A DNA stretch of 9,344 nucleotides from Planctomycetota bacterium (GTDB lineage: Bacteria > Planctomycetota > Planctomycetia > Pirellulales > Pirellulaceae). Each line of letters opens with the position of its first letter. Within the stretch, counting starts at the first letter, position 1. Positions 1 to 5,644 of the stretch are shown here, piece by piece. The notes beneath the pieces were generated by a model. That model worked only from the letters and a program-made list of their open reading frames with translations, had not been told where the DNA came from and ran no database searches. Both the position numbers and the translations under genes were made by a program. Where the stretch lies: contig JAEZGD010000470.1 in assembly GCA_023417165.1 (NCBI GenBank), positions 1 to 9,344 on the forward strand. The letters run 5' to 3'.

Positions 1-50
1 GGTGGGGAGCGTTCGATCTCGCTGGCGCGATCGATTTTCAGGCTGCTTTT

Positions 51-935
51 TTAGCTGGCGAAAATCTTGTCCATGCGCTTGGCAATTTCGGCCAGGCGTT
101 CTTTGCCGCCACCAGGGATTTCCGCCGTGCCCCAGCCCTTGTAATCGATCTTGCGCAGTTCGGCCATCACCTTTGGCCAGTCGACATCGCCTTCGAGCAG
201 GTCGTGACCAAAGCCTTTCGCTTGGCCATAGTCCTTGATGTCTAGCTTCTTGATGTGCTTGCCGAGGATCGGGATCCATTCGTGCGGCGGCGAGTACTTC
301 ACGGTGTTGCCGACATCGAAGTAAGCGCCGACCCACTTTGAATCGATTTCTTCGATATAGCGCAGCGTTTCTTTCGGATCGGTCAGGAAGTTGTTCCAGA
401 CGTTTTCGAGCAGAATCATAATGCCGAGCTCTTCGGCCAGCGGCAGCGCCTTCTTGATCTCGGCGATCGAGCGCTCCCAGCATTGCTCATAGCTGACGTC
501 TCCCTTGACGACGCCGGGAACCAGCAGCACGCTGGTGCCGCCATAGGCTTTCGACATTTTTAAGGCGGTTTTCAGGCCTTCCAGCCCCTTCGCGCGGACC
601 TCGGGATCGGCGTCCGACAACGTATCGCGCCAGTGCACGCTATCGACGACGCCGTGCACGGGCAGGCCGCTTTCTTCCTTCGCCTTGGCGACTTCTTCCG
701 GCGAGGCGCCGCCGGGGCTGTCGAGTTCGACACCGTCGAAGCCCAGTTCCTTGAGCAGCTTGAACTTGTCGGTCAGCGAGCCTTCGATCCGCACCATGCC
801 AATCTTGACCGCTTTGCGGTACGGTTTGTCGGCGTCGGCAGCCGTGGCGGACGAGCCGAGCATCGCGGCAACTCCCAAAGCGGCGGTGGATTTCAGCAGA
901 TCACGACGATCTAGACAGGGGAGGGTAGAATGCAT
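51..935 (-). CDS. Tat-exported sugar phosphate isomerase/epimerase-like TIM-barrel protein
   Basis: The protein (294 aa) looks like a xylose-isomerase-like TIM barrel (AP endonuclease 2 superfamily), a family of metal-dependent sugar isomerases and epimerases; the substrate cannot be read from sequence. The N-terminus is a Tat-type signal: a twin arginine at residues 10-11 (DRRDLLK), a hydrophobic stretch at about 17-30 and an Ala-rich cleavage region near 30-34, so it should act outside the cytoplasm. Barrel landmarks include VELDSPGG (69-76), LLEN with Glu177, YFDVGN with Asp207, LDIKD (231-235) and TAEIPGGG with Glu272. These fit the family's metal ligands, except that the usual HxKD His is Asp232. 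I chose the ATG at 935 because GGAG lies 7 bases upstream on the minus strand and the Tat signal starts cleanly there. A TTG at 956 would add 7 residues with no visible ribosome site. It is divergent from the kinase gene and may be monocistronic. Family is fairly sure, reaction unknown. Confidence 0.85.
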   Translation of the reverse strand: MHSTLPCLDRRDLLKSTAALGVAAMLGSSATAADADKPYRKAVKIGMVRIEGSLTDKFKLLKELGFDGVELDSPGGASPEEVAKAKEESGLPVHGVVDSVHWRDTLSDADPEVRAKGLEGLKTALKMSKAYGGTSVLLVPGVVKGDVSYEQCWERSIAEIKKALPLAEELGIMILLENVWNNFLTDPKETLRYIEEIDSKWVGAYFDVGNTVKYSPPHEWIPILGKHIKKLDIKDYGQAKGFGHDLLEGDVDWPKVMAELRKIDYKGWGTAEIPGGGKERLAEIAKRMDKIFAS

Positions 936-1027
936 GGTGGGACTCCAATAGGTCAAGGAAAGCGCGGTAGTCGCATCCTAAGCAGCGGCCAAGGCGGCGG
1001 CAACCATCCGCCAGGCGGGTCGGCGAT

Positions 1028-1056
1028 TTCCGCGGCGCGGGCGAACCGACTACAAT
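1028..1056 (+). promoter_or_regulatory. Candidate promoter of the kinase gene
   Basis: A TACAAT hexamer at 1051-1056 matches the sigma-70 -10 consensus in five of six positions and sits 28 bases before the kinase ATG. The matching -35 region with a 17-base spacer (1028-1033, TTCCGC) is poor, so the promoter would be weak or activator-dependent. A short palindrome, CCGCC-A-GGCGG at 1008-1018, lies just upstream in the divergent intergenic region and could be an operator, but GC-rich palindromes are common by chance. Confidence 0.35.
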
Positions 1057-1084
1057 ACAAGTTTATCCTGCCACGGTTCCGAAT

Positions 1085-2662
1085 ATGTCGAATGTACCCA
1101 CCCCCTCTACTGCTAGTTCGCTAGATGTCGACCTTTCGGGCCGGCAACTGGGCGACTATCAGATCCTGCGCCGATTAGGCCGGGGCGGTATGGCCGATGT
1201 CTATCTAGCCGAGCAGGGATCGTTGCGCCGCCAGGTAGCGTTCAAGGTTTTGAAGTCGGCGCTCGCCAGCGACGAGACCTATATTCGTCGCTTTCGCCAG
1301 GAGGCCACCGCCGCGGCGAATGTCTCGCATGCCAACATCGTGCAGATCTTCGATATCAGCTGCATCGACGGTGTGCATTTCATCGCGCAGGAATACGTCA
1401 AAGGGCAGAACCTGCGCCAACTGTTGACGCGCCAGGCTTCGATCGACGCGCGCCTGGCAATGCACGTGATGCGCCAAGTGGCGGCCGCGCTGCATCGCGC
1501 CGGTCAGAAGGGCATCATCCATCGCGACATCAAGCCAGAGAACATCATGCTGGCCGCGACGGGCGAAGTGAAGGTGACCGACTTTGGCCTGGCGCGCGTG
1601 ATTCAAAATGGTGATATGAACTTGACGCAAGTCGGCATCACCATGGGCACGCCGCTCTACATGAGCCCCGAACAGGTCGAAGGCAAAGCCGCCGATCAAC
1701 GCAGCGATTTGTATTCGTTTGGCGTCACTTGCTATCACATGCTCGCCGGGCGACCGCCGTTTAATGGCGAGACGCCGCTGAGCATCGCCGTCCAACATCT
1801 GAAGACCGAGCCCGATCGGCTCGAAGAATTGCGTCCCGATTTGCCGCCAGGGCTGTGTCGCATCGTGCACAAGCTGATGGCCAAATCGCCAGACCAGCGG
1901 TATGCCTCGGCGGCCGATCTGCTGCGCGAGCTGCGGACGCTGCAACCAATCGATGGCGAAGAGTGGGCGCATGAATCGCTGGCCGCCATTGATTTGGAGC
2001 TAGCCGGCAAAGAGATGGTGTCGATTCAAGCGACACAACAATTGCAGACGGTGATGCTCAAGAACGCCACCATCGCCATGCAAGCGCGGCAGCGACGTTG
2101 GCGTTGGATTCCACTGACGCTGATCGGGGCGCTGCTGATTGGTGGATTGGCCGCCTGGGCGACGCGCCCCGAGCCGCTGCTGGCGCTACCGGATGGTGGC
2201 TTGCCGACGCGCATCGCGCGGTTCGAAACGGTGCAGGAACAGTATTACTTCGCGGCTACCAGTCCCGTGCAATCCGAAGCCGCGTACCAGGCAGTGTGGG
2301 AGTACTTTCCGCCGACGGCGACCAATAGCGATAACGTTTACTATGCTCGACTCGCGAAGAAGCGGCTCGCGCGGCTCTATCGCAACGAAGGTCGCAAAGA
2401 CAAAGCAGTCGCGACCTATACCGAACTCGCGGGGCTGGCCAGCCAGGACGCGGAGTTTGGGGTGATCGGTCACTTGGGCTTGGCCAACATCTACTCGGAA
2501 GACAAAAAGTCGGACGAAGCGGTGCAGGAACTCGCCAGGGCGGCGGTGCTGATGCCGCGCGTGCGGGCCGACCGTCGCTTCGATCTGTTGCGAACGCTCG
2601 ACGAACCGCTGCGCGCCCAGTGGGAACGCTCGGTACAAAGCGAACGCAACGATTCGCCCTAG
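1085..2662 (+). CDS. Membrane-anchored PknB-type serine/threonine protein kinase
   Basis: The 525-residue protein has an N-terminal Hanks-type kinase domain (about 25-287), a juxtamembrane linker, one transmembrane helix (about 341-358, preceded by an Arg-rich stop) and a helical C-terminal tail (about 380-515) expected outside the cytoplasm. All catalytic elements are present: glycine loop LGRGGMADVY (31-40), ATP-binding Lys54 in VAFK, a probable helix-C Glu73, HRDIKPEN with catalytic Asp148 and Asn153, DFG at 166-168, an activation loop with Thr181, Thr186 and Thr189, SPE (194-196) and DLYSFG (208-213). It should therefore be active, of the RD type activated by loop phosphorylation. The tail between about 395 and 490 reads like TPR-type helix pairs (EAAYQAVWEYF, DKAVATYTELAG, DEAVQELARAA), which would suit protein binding or sensing. 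Such receptor-like kinases are numerous in planctomycetes. The ATG at 1085 leads directly into the kinase domain; I see no strong Shine-Dalgarno. Ligand and targets are unknown. Confidence 0.93.
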   Translation: MSNVPTPSTASSLDVDLSGRQLGDYQILRRLGRGGMADVYLAEQGSLRRQVAFKVLKSALASDETYIRRFRQEATAAANVSHANIVQIFDISCIDGVHFIAQEYVKGQNLRQLLTRQASIDARLAMHVMRQVAAALHRAGQKGIIHRDIKPENIMLAATGEVKVTDFGLARVIQNGDMNLTQVGITMGTPLYMSPEQVEGKAADQRSDLYSFGVTCYHMLAGRPPFNGETPLSIAVQHLKTEPDRLEELRPDLPPGLCRIVHKLMAKSPDQRYASAADLLRELRTLQPIDGEEWAHESLAAIDLELAGKEMVSIQATQQLQTVMLKNATIAMQARQRRWRWIPLTLIGALLIGGLAAWATRPEPLLALPDGGLPTRIARFETVQEQYYFAATSPVQSEAAYQAVWEYFPPTATNSDNVYYARLAKKRLARLYRNEGRKDKAVATYTELAGLASQDAEFGVIGHLGLANIYSEDKKSDEAVQELARAAVLMPRVRADRRFDLLRTLDEPLRAQWERSVQSERNDSP

Positions 2663-2667
2663 CGGGT

Positions 2668-2720
2668 GACCGCTCGTTTACGGCCCGCGCGAACCTGGCG
2701 GTGACGGCAGCGGTCTTTTT
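2668..2720 (+). terminator. Intrinsic terminator after the kinase gene
   Basis: A perfect 7-bp inverted repeat, GACCGCT (2668-2674) with AGCGGTC (2709-2715), is followed directly by five T residues (2716-2720). It begins 6 bases after the TAG stop. The enclosed 34 bases are GC-rich and may fold further. Placement and T-run fit a Rho-independent terminator, although the loop is longer than usual. Confidence 0.6.
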
Positions 2721-2797
2721 CTGAGAATCGGCGATGGTCGCCAGGTGCGATTGTCTCGGTTTTGCCGGGCGTAGCTCCTGCGGCCACGGAACGGGAG

Positions 2798-2825
2798 TTG
2801 ACAAACGGCCCCAGTCGATTAGAAA
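2798..2825 (+). promoter_or_regulatory. Sigma-70 promoter of the tRNA-Glu gene
   Basis: A perfect -35 box TTGACA (2798-2803) is followed, after 16 bases, by TAGAAA (2820-2825), which matches the -10 consensus in four of six positions. Transcription would start near 2832, about 40 bases before the mature tRNA. A terminator precedes it and a stable RNA gene follows, so this is the natural promoter for the tRNA unit. Confidence 0.6.
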
Positions 2826-2833
2826 TCTACATG

Positions 2834-2861
2834 TGGCGACAAGACTTCGGTCTTGCCGCCG
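2834..2861 (+). other. UUCG-tetraloop hairpin in the tRNA leader
   Basis: The stem CAAGAC (2840-2845) and GTCTTG (2850-2855) is closed by a TTCG tetraloop. It continues after one A-C mismatch with GGCG (2835-2838) against CGCC (2857-2860), and a T-G wobble can close the base (2834 and 2861). The hairpin fills the 5' leader of the tRNA precursor and ends 9 bases before the mature 5' end. It may protect or present the precursor for processing. There is no T-run, so it is not an intrinsic terminator. Confidence 0.6.
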
Positions 2862-2870
2862 GTCCCATGC

Positions 2871-2943
2871 GCCCCCATCGTCTAGAGGCCTAGGACCCCG
2901 GGTTCTCAGTCCGGTAACAGGGGTTCGAATCCCCTTGGGGGTA
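2871..2943 (+). tRNA. tRNA-Glu, anticodon CUC
   Basis: The 73 bases fold into a complete cloverleaf. The acceptor strands are GCCCCCA (2871-2877) and TGGGGGT (2936-2942), and the D-arm region is tctagaggcctagga. The anticodon stem CCGGG/TCCGG encloses the loop TTCTCAG, giving anticodon CUC, which reads GAG. The T arm is AGGGG-TTCGAAT-CCCCT (2919-2935). The body closely resembles bacterial tRNA-Glu, including the TAACAG segment after the anticodon stem. The discriminator is A2943 and CCA is not encoded, so it must be added after transcription. The first acceptor pair is G-U instead of the usual G-C. No second tRNA or integrase gene is adjacent. Confidence 0.95.
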
Positions 2944-2957
2944 CTGGCAAACGTGCC

Positions 2958-2992
2958 AAGCCGCAGAAGGTTGTCCTGCCTGCGGCTTTTTT
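2958..2992 (+). terminator. Intrinsic terminator of the tRNA unit
   Basis: A perfect 9-bp stem, AAGCCGCAG (2958-2966) with CTGCGGCTT (2980-2988), closes a 13-base loop and runs into a T-tract (2987-2992). It starts 14 bases after the tRNA. This is a textbook Rho-independent terminator, so the tRNA appears to be a single-gene transcript. Confidence 0.9.
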
Positions 2993-3069
2993 CGTGCGCT
3001 GCGAGGATTCGCCGGGGCGAGCGAGTGCGATGCGGTAAAGCTGTGACGTGGGATTCGGAAGAGCCTAAC

Positions 3070-3087
3070 GAATCGCGCAACCGATTC
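3070..3087 (-). terminator. Possible hairpin terminator of the DUF421 operon
   Basis: A perfect 6-bp stem, GAATCG and CGATTC, with a 6-base loop lies 10 bases beyond the DUF421 stop codon in the direction of transcription. No U-tract follows, so it may instead act as a 3' end stabiliser or need Rho. Confidence 0.35.
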
Positions 3088-3097
3088 TTGGGACGGT

Positions 3098-3538
3098 TTA
3101 CTTCGGGACGATGGTGATGTGGCCGCCGCGTTCGACGACGGCGTATTTGATTTGCTCGAAGTCTTCGATGCCGCGTTGCTCGCGCGCCGCTTCGAGAATG
3201 TCGTCGCTGTCGATGCGTTCGCGCTTCATGTTTGATTCCAGGAGTTGGCCATTATTGACCAACAAGACGGCTTTGCCTTCGATGGCGGTCTCGAATGCCG
3301 GAAGCCGCTGCTTGACCAGCGATAGGCCAATGTCGGTGGCGACTAGCGTGAGCACCAAGATCATGCCGGTGGTCATGGAATGATCGCTATCGACCATGGC
3401 TTGCTGCACCGTTTCCGAAATGATGAGCGCCAGCACCAGGTCGAACGAGGACGCTTCCGATAACGTCCGTTTGCCGGCGATGCGAAAGACCACCAGCAAA
3501 AAAGCATAAACGAGCAAGCCGCGAATGACGGGTTCCAT
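3098..3538 (-). CDS. DUF421 (YetF-like) inner-membrane protein
   Basis: The protein is 146 aa. Three hydrophobic helices (about 5-20, 33-48 and 57-75) are followed by a mixed alpha/beta soluble domain (about 80-146). The segment GKRTLSEASSFDLVLALIISETVQQAM (split here as residues 22-48) has the arrangement typical of DUF421: GKR, then a loop, then SFD and an SE pair within the second helix. The later EGKAVLLVNNGQLL region (87-100) and the helix ending in a beta-rich tail (VVERGGHITIVPK) also fit. Family members are membrane proteins, some linked to stress or spore phenotypes, but no biochemical function is established. I chose the ATG at 3538 because AAGGA lies 7 bases upstream; a TTG at 3553 would swallow that site. 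The gene starts 11 bases after the stop of the single-pass membrane gene, so the two are almost surely cotranscribed and may form a complex. Confidence 0.85.
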   Translation of the reverse strand: MEPVIRGLLVYAFLLVVFRIAGKRTLSEASSFDLVLALIISETVQQAMVDSDHSMTTGMILVLTLVATDIGLSLVKQRLPAFETAIEGKAVLLVNNGQLLESNMKRERIDSDDILEAAREQRGIEDFEQIKYAVVERGGHITIVPK

Positions 3539-3549
3539 GACGGTGTCCT

Positions 3550-4059
3550 TCAAGGCAAGACGAACTGGCGGATCGCTACCGGTGGCCGATCGTTGTGGCG
3601 GATCTGATAGTTCAGCTGGCCAAAATCGTTGTGCCGATAGCGATAGACGATCGTCAACTCTTGGACGCCTGATACGGCGAAGTCATACACCACTTCGTCA
3701 CCTTCCAGCCGGGTGCCGATAGGAACCGGCGAGACGGTCTCGGGCGTCGTGTGATCGAAGAAGGATTTCGAAACATAGAGTCGCAGCGGTTCCGAACTCG
3801 GCAGATCGTGCAAGCGAATCTCGAGCTTGGCCGGTGATTCGTAACGCTCGACGCGGTAGTAATCGACCGAGAGCGCGCCGTCACCGCTGGTTGCGTGACG
3901 ATGCGTAAGGAAGCCTTGGCCTAAAAAGCCTAGTAACGCGGCTCCTAGAATCAGCAGCATGCAGCCCCAGCCAATGCGCTGCACGAAGTAGTTCCTGCGA
4001 TGGTGGCGATCGATGTCGGACGAAGCGAGGTCGCGCGTCGAGGGGCGTTTATCGGCCAT
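3550..4059 (-). CDS. Hypothetical single-pass membrane protein
   Basis: I do not recognise this 169-residue protein. It has a charged cytoplasmic N-terminus (1-28, ending in DRHHRRNYF), one strong transmembrane helix (about 31-50) and a roughly 115-residue domain expected outside the membrane. That domain alternates hydrophobic and polar residues as in a beta-sandwich (ALSVDYYRVERYES, PAKLEIRLHDL, PLRLYVS, EVVYDFAVSG, ELTIVYRYR, LNYQIRH). It contains no cysteine and no obvious catalytic motif. The ATG at 4059 has AGGAG 6 bases upstream; an in-frame upstream start at 4092 would lack such a site. It is the first gene of a tight pair with the DUF421 gene (11-base gap), so a role as its accessory subunit is plausible but unproven. 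Confidence 0.75.
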   Translation of the reverse strand: MADKRPSTRDLASSDIDRHHRRNYFVQRIGWGCMLLILGAALLGFLGQGFLTHRHATSGDGALSVDYYRVERYESPAKLEIRLHDLPSSEPLRLYVSKSFFDHTTPETVSPVPIGTRLEGDEVVYDFAVSGVQELTIVYRYRHNDFGQLNYQIRHNDRPPVAIRQFVLP

Positions 4060-4132
4060 GGTGTGCTCCTTGACTTCGCCAGCGCAGCGCAAGCACGATC
4101 GCCCAGGCGATCAGAAGGAATAAGTCAGGCAA
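4049..4132 (-). CDS. Possible 27-residue transmembrane peptide (TTG start)
   Basis: A small open frame begins at a TTG and encodes 27 residues. Its core (residues 3-16, DLFLLIAWAIVLAL) is strongly hydrophobic and followed by a basic RWR anchor, as in small membrane subunits. Its stop overlaps the first codons of the downstream membrane gene by 11 bases, which would allow translational coupling. Against it are the lack of a Shine-Dalgarno, the rare start codon and the short length. The hydrophobic frame stays open upstream to about 4230 without an ATG or GTG, so it could also be a decayed gene end or chance. Confidence 0.2.
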   Translation of the reverse strand: MPDLFLLIAWAIVLALRWRSQGAHHGR

Positions 4133-4261
4133 ATCGCGGACCGCTAGAAATGGCGCGCTGCGCAGCAGTGCAAGCCGCAGAGAGAACGGTTTGCGGCACC
4201 GCGATTCGAAGAGGTGGTAGCGTATCGGTCAGTGCGTTGGCTGAAAAACCACCGCGCGGCC

Positions 4262-5047
4262 TTATCGCCGGCGCAAGACAAAGACTGAATCGGAGAGTTC
4301 GTTGTCGAGCACGAGTGGCTCGTCGATCTCGTACCAGAAGTCGAAGACGTCGCACAGTTCCCACTCGGGGCACTGCGCGAGCAAACGTTTAAACTGCGCG
4401 GCGGTATACATGCGCAGCGGAAACTCGTTGCGCAGGCGCAGTTCGCGCTGGGGCGAACGAACCAACATGCTGACGCGCAACCGCTCCTCGCGCCGGCGGC
4501 GATTGGTATCGACGACGCGCAGCGTGAACGTGACTTTCGACTTTCCGCGCGTGGCGCTCCAGCGCTCGATACATTCTTCGGAAGCGTCGGGCGGCAGCAG
4601 ATGAAAGCCGAGCACATACAGGCCGCCCGGCGCAACCGCGCGCGCCACTGCCTGCAAGTGGGAGAGGGCCGCGGCTTCGCTCAGCATGTGCCGAAACGTA
4701 TTGAAGGTACAGAAAGCGCCATCGACACGCGGCCGAATCTGAAAGTCGGCCAAATCCGCTAAGAACAATTCCGCGGAAAGCTTCTGCTTCTTCAGTCGCT
4801 GCTGGACATAGGCGAGCGCCCGCGGGTTGTTATCGAACGCGACCAGGTCATAGCCGCGGCGAGCCATCTCGACCACGAGCCGCCCGCCGCCGAAGCCCGG
4901 TTCCAGCCAGCGCCGGATAGGACGCTGCGCGTACCTGGCAATCGCTTGTTCGAAGAAGTTGGCCTCGGCGATGGTTTCGTCGCTGAAGGCCAGATCAAAG
5001 TATTGCGGGTAGTCGTACCAATTGGCGGGCGAAGCGCGTCGAGCCAC
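4262..5047 (-). CDS. Class I SAM-dependent methyltransferase
   Basis: This 261-residue protein has the Rossmann-type methyltransferase core in its first two-thirds. The SAM-binding glycine motif is LEPGFGGGRLV (48-58), the acidic residue after strand 2 is in FDNNPRA (Asp72), LADLADF (96-102) fits the adenine-binding region, and FNTFRHM (115-121) and APGG (139-142) mark strands 4 and 5. The FCTFNTFRHM segment resembles small-molecule methyltransferases more than rRNA enzymes, but the substrate is unknown. The C-terminal third (about 155-261) is a beta-rich extension with many arginines and a WYEIDEPL segment that probably shapes the acceptor site. I prefer the GTG start at 5047, which has AGGA 6 bases upstream; the longer reading uses TTG at 5083 and adds 12 residues. 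It lies alone between the RRM gene and the membrane pair, about 200 bases upstream of the latter. Confidence 0.85.
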   Translation of the reverse strand: MARRASPANWYDYPQYFDLAFSDETIAEANFFEQAIARYAQRPIRRWLEPGFGGGRLVVEMARRGYDLVAFDNNPRALAYVQQRLKKQKLSAELFLADLADFQIRPRVDGAFCTFNTFRHMLSEAAALSHLQAVARAVAPGGLYVLGFHLLPPDASEECIERWSATRGKSKVTFTLRVVDTNRRRREERLRVSMLVRSPQRELRLRNEFPLRMYTAAQFKRLLAQCPEWELCDVFDFWYEIDEPLVLDNELSDSVFVLRRR

Positions 5048-5155
5048 AGAGCGTCCTGCGATCCCAAGAAACGAAACGATCAACGGCGCGCGGGAAGATG
5101 CGTTGCCGTCTGGTGTTAGTTAGCGAAGTTCATCGCTGAGCAGCATACCGACTTT

Positions 5156-5205
5156 GGGCTGTGGCTGCACGCCCCTGAGTTGCACCGCTTGCAGCCAACG
5201 AGCCC
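5156..5205 (-). terminator. Strong 3' hairpin downstream of the RRM gene
   Basis: In the minus-strand transcript, GGGCU (5205-5201) and UGGCUGCA (5197-5190) pair perfectly with UGCAGCCA (5169-5162) and AGCCC (5160-5156). They are separated by a small internal loop (3 bases against 1) and close a 20-base loop. This gives 13 base pairs starting 25 bases after the stop codon. No U-tract follows, so it is either a non-canonical or Rho-assisted terminator or a 3' stabilising structure. An outer 8-bp repeat, TTAGCGAA (5120-5127) with TTCGCTAA (5209-5216), could enclose it. Confidence 0.5.
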
Positions 5206-5230
5206 GAATTCGCTAAGGCATGCTGGGTTC

Positions 5231-5644
5231 TTAACGACGATCGCCGCGGCCACCGCCATAGCCGCCGCCACCACCGCCATAACCACCGCCGCCGCCACCA
5301 CCGTAGCCACCGCTGCGGCTGCCGCCATACCCACCACCACCGCCGCCACGGCCGCCGCCGTAGCCGCCACCACCACCGCCGCCATTGCCACCGCGCTCAC
5401 GCTCGCGCGCTTCGTTGACGACGAGCGGGCGTCCGCTCATGTCTTTGCCGTTCAGAGCGTTCATCGCTGCATCGGCAGCTTCGTTGCTTGGCATCTGCAC
5501 GAAGCCGAAGCCGCGCGAGCGGCCGGTTTCGCGATCCATGATCACTTCAGCAGAAGTCACATCGCCGTACTCTTGGAAAATCGCTTCCAGATCGGACGAC
5601 GTGGTGGCCCAGGGCAGGTTCCCCACATAAATCTTCTTGGACAT
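5231..5644 (-). CDS. RRM-domain RNA-binding protein with glycine-rich tail
   Basis: The 137-residue protein has one RNA recognition motif (about 3-80) with intact signatures: RNP2 IYVGNL (5-10) and RNP1 RGFGFVQM (44-51), whose aromatic residues stack on RNA bases. The rest (85-137) is low complexity: 39 of 53 residues are glycine, punctuated by five tyrosines and several arginines in GGYGG and GGRG units. The layout matches the cyanobacterial Rbp and plant glycine-rich RNA-binding proteins, which act as RNA chaperones, often in cold. That role is likely here but inferred. The ATG at 5644 has AAGGA 8 bases upstream. The gene stands alone, with a 440-base non-coding region before it and a strong hairpin after it, which fits a highly expressed, post-transcriptionally controlled gene. 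The repetitive GGN codons are prone to slippage, so the tail length may vary between strains. Confidence 0.95.
   Translation of the reverse strand: MSKKIYVGNLPWATTSSDLEAIFQEYGDVTSAEVIMDRETGRSRGFGFVQMPSNEAADAAMNALNGKDMSGRPLVVNEARERERGGNGGGGGGGYGGGRGGGGGGYGGSRSGGYGGGGGGGYGGGGGGYGGGRGDRR

Noticed and set aside
1205..1972. Long 255-residue open frame antisense to the kinase gene
   Set aside because: It is fully opposite a gene with complete kinase motifs, and its translation is rich in His/Arg with no domain. GC-rich codon bias produces such antisense frames.
2871..2992. tRNA gene as a possible integration (att) site
   Set aside because: No integrase gene, no second copy of the tRNA 3' end and no change in gene character beside it are visible.
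2256..3080. 274-residue minus-strand frame covering the kinase 3' end, terminators and tRNA
   Set aside because: It runs through a clear tRNA and two terminators and has an Arg/Pro/Ser-rich composition typical of non-coding frames.
4000..4392. 130-residue plus-strand frame around the start of the single-pass membrane gene and the end of the methyltransferase gene
   Set aside because: Arg/Ala-rich shadow frame across two well-supported minus-strand genes and their gap.
5240..5395. Dense short repeats that could suggest a tandem-repeat or CRISPR-like array
   Set aside because: They are irregular GGN/TAY codon repeats coding the glycine-rich tail in frame; there are no unique spacers of constant length.
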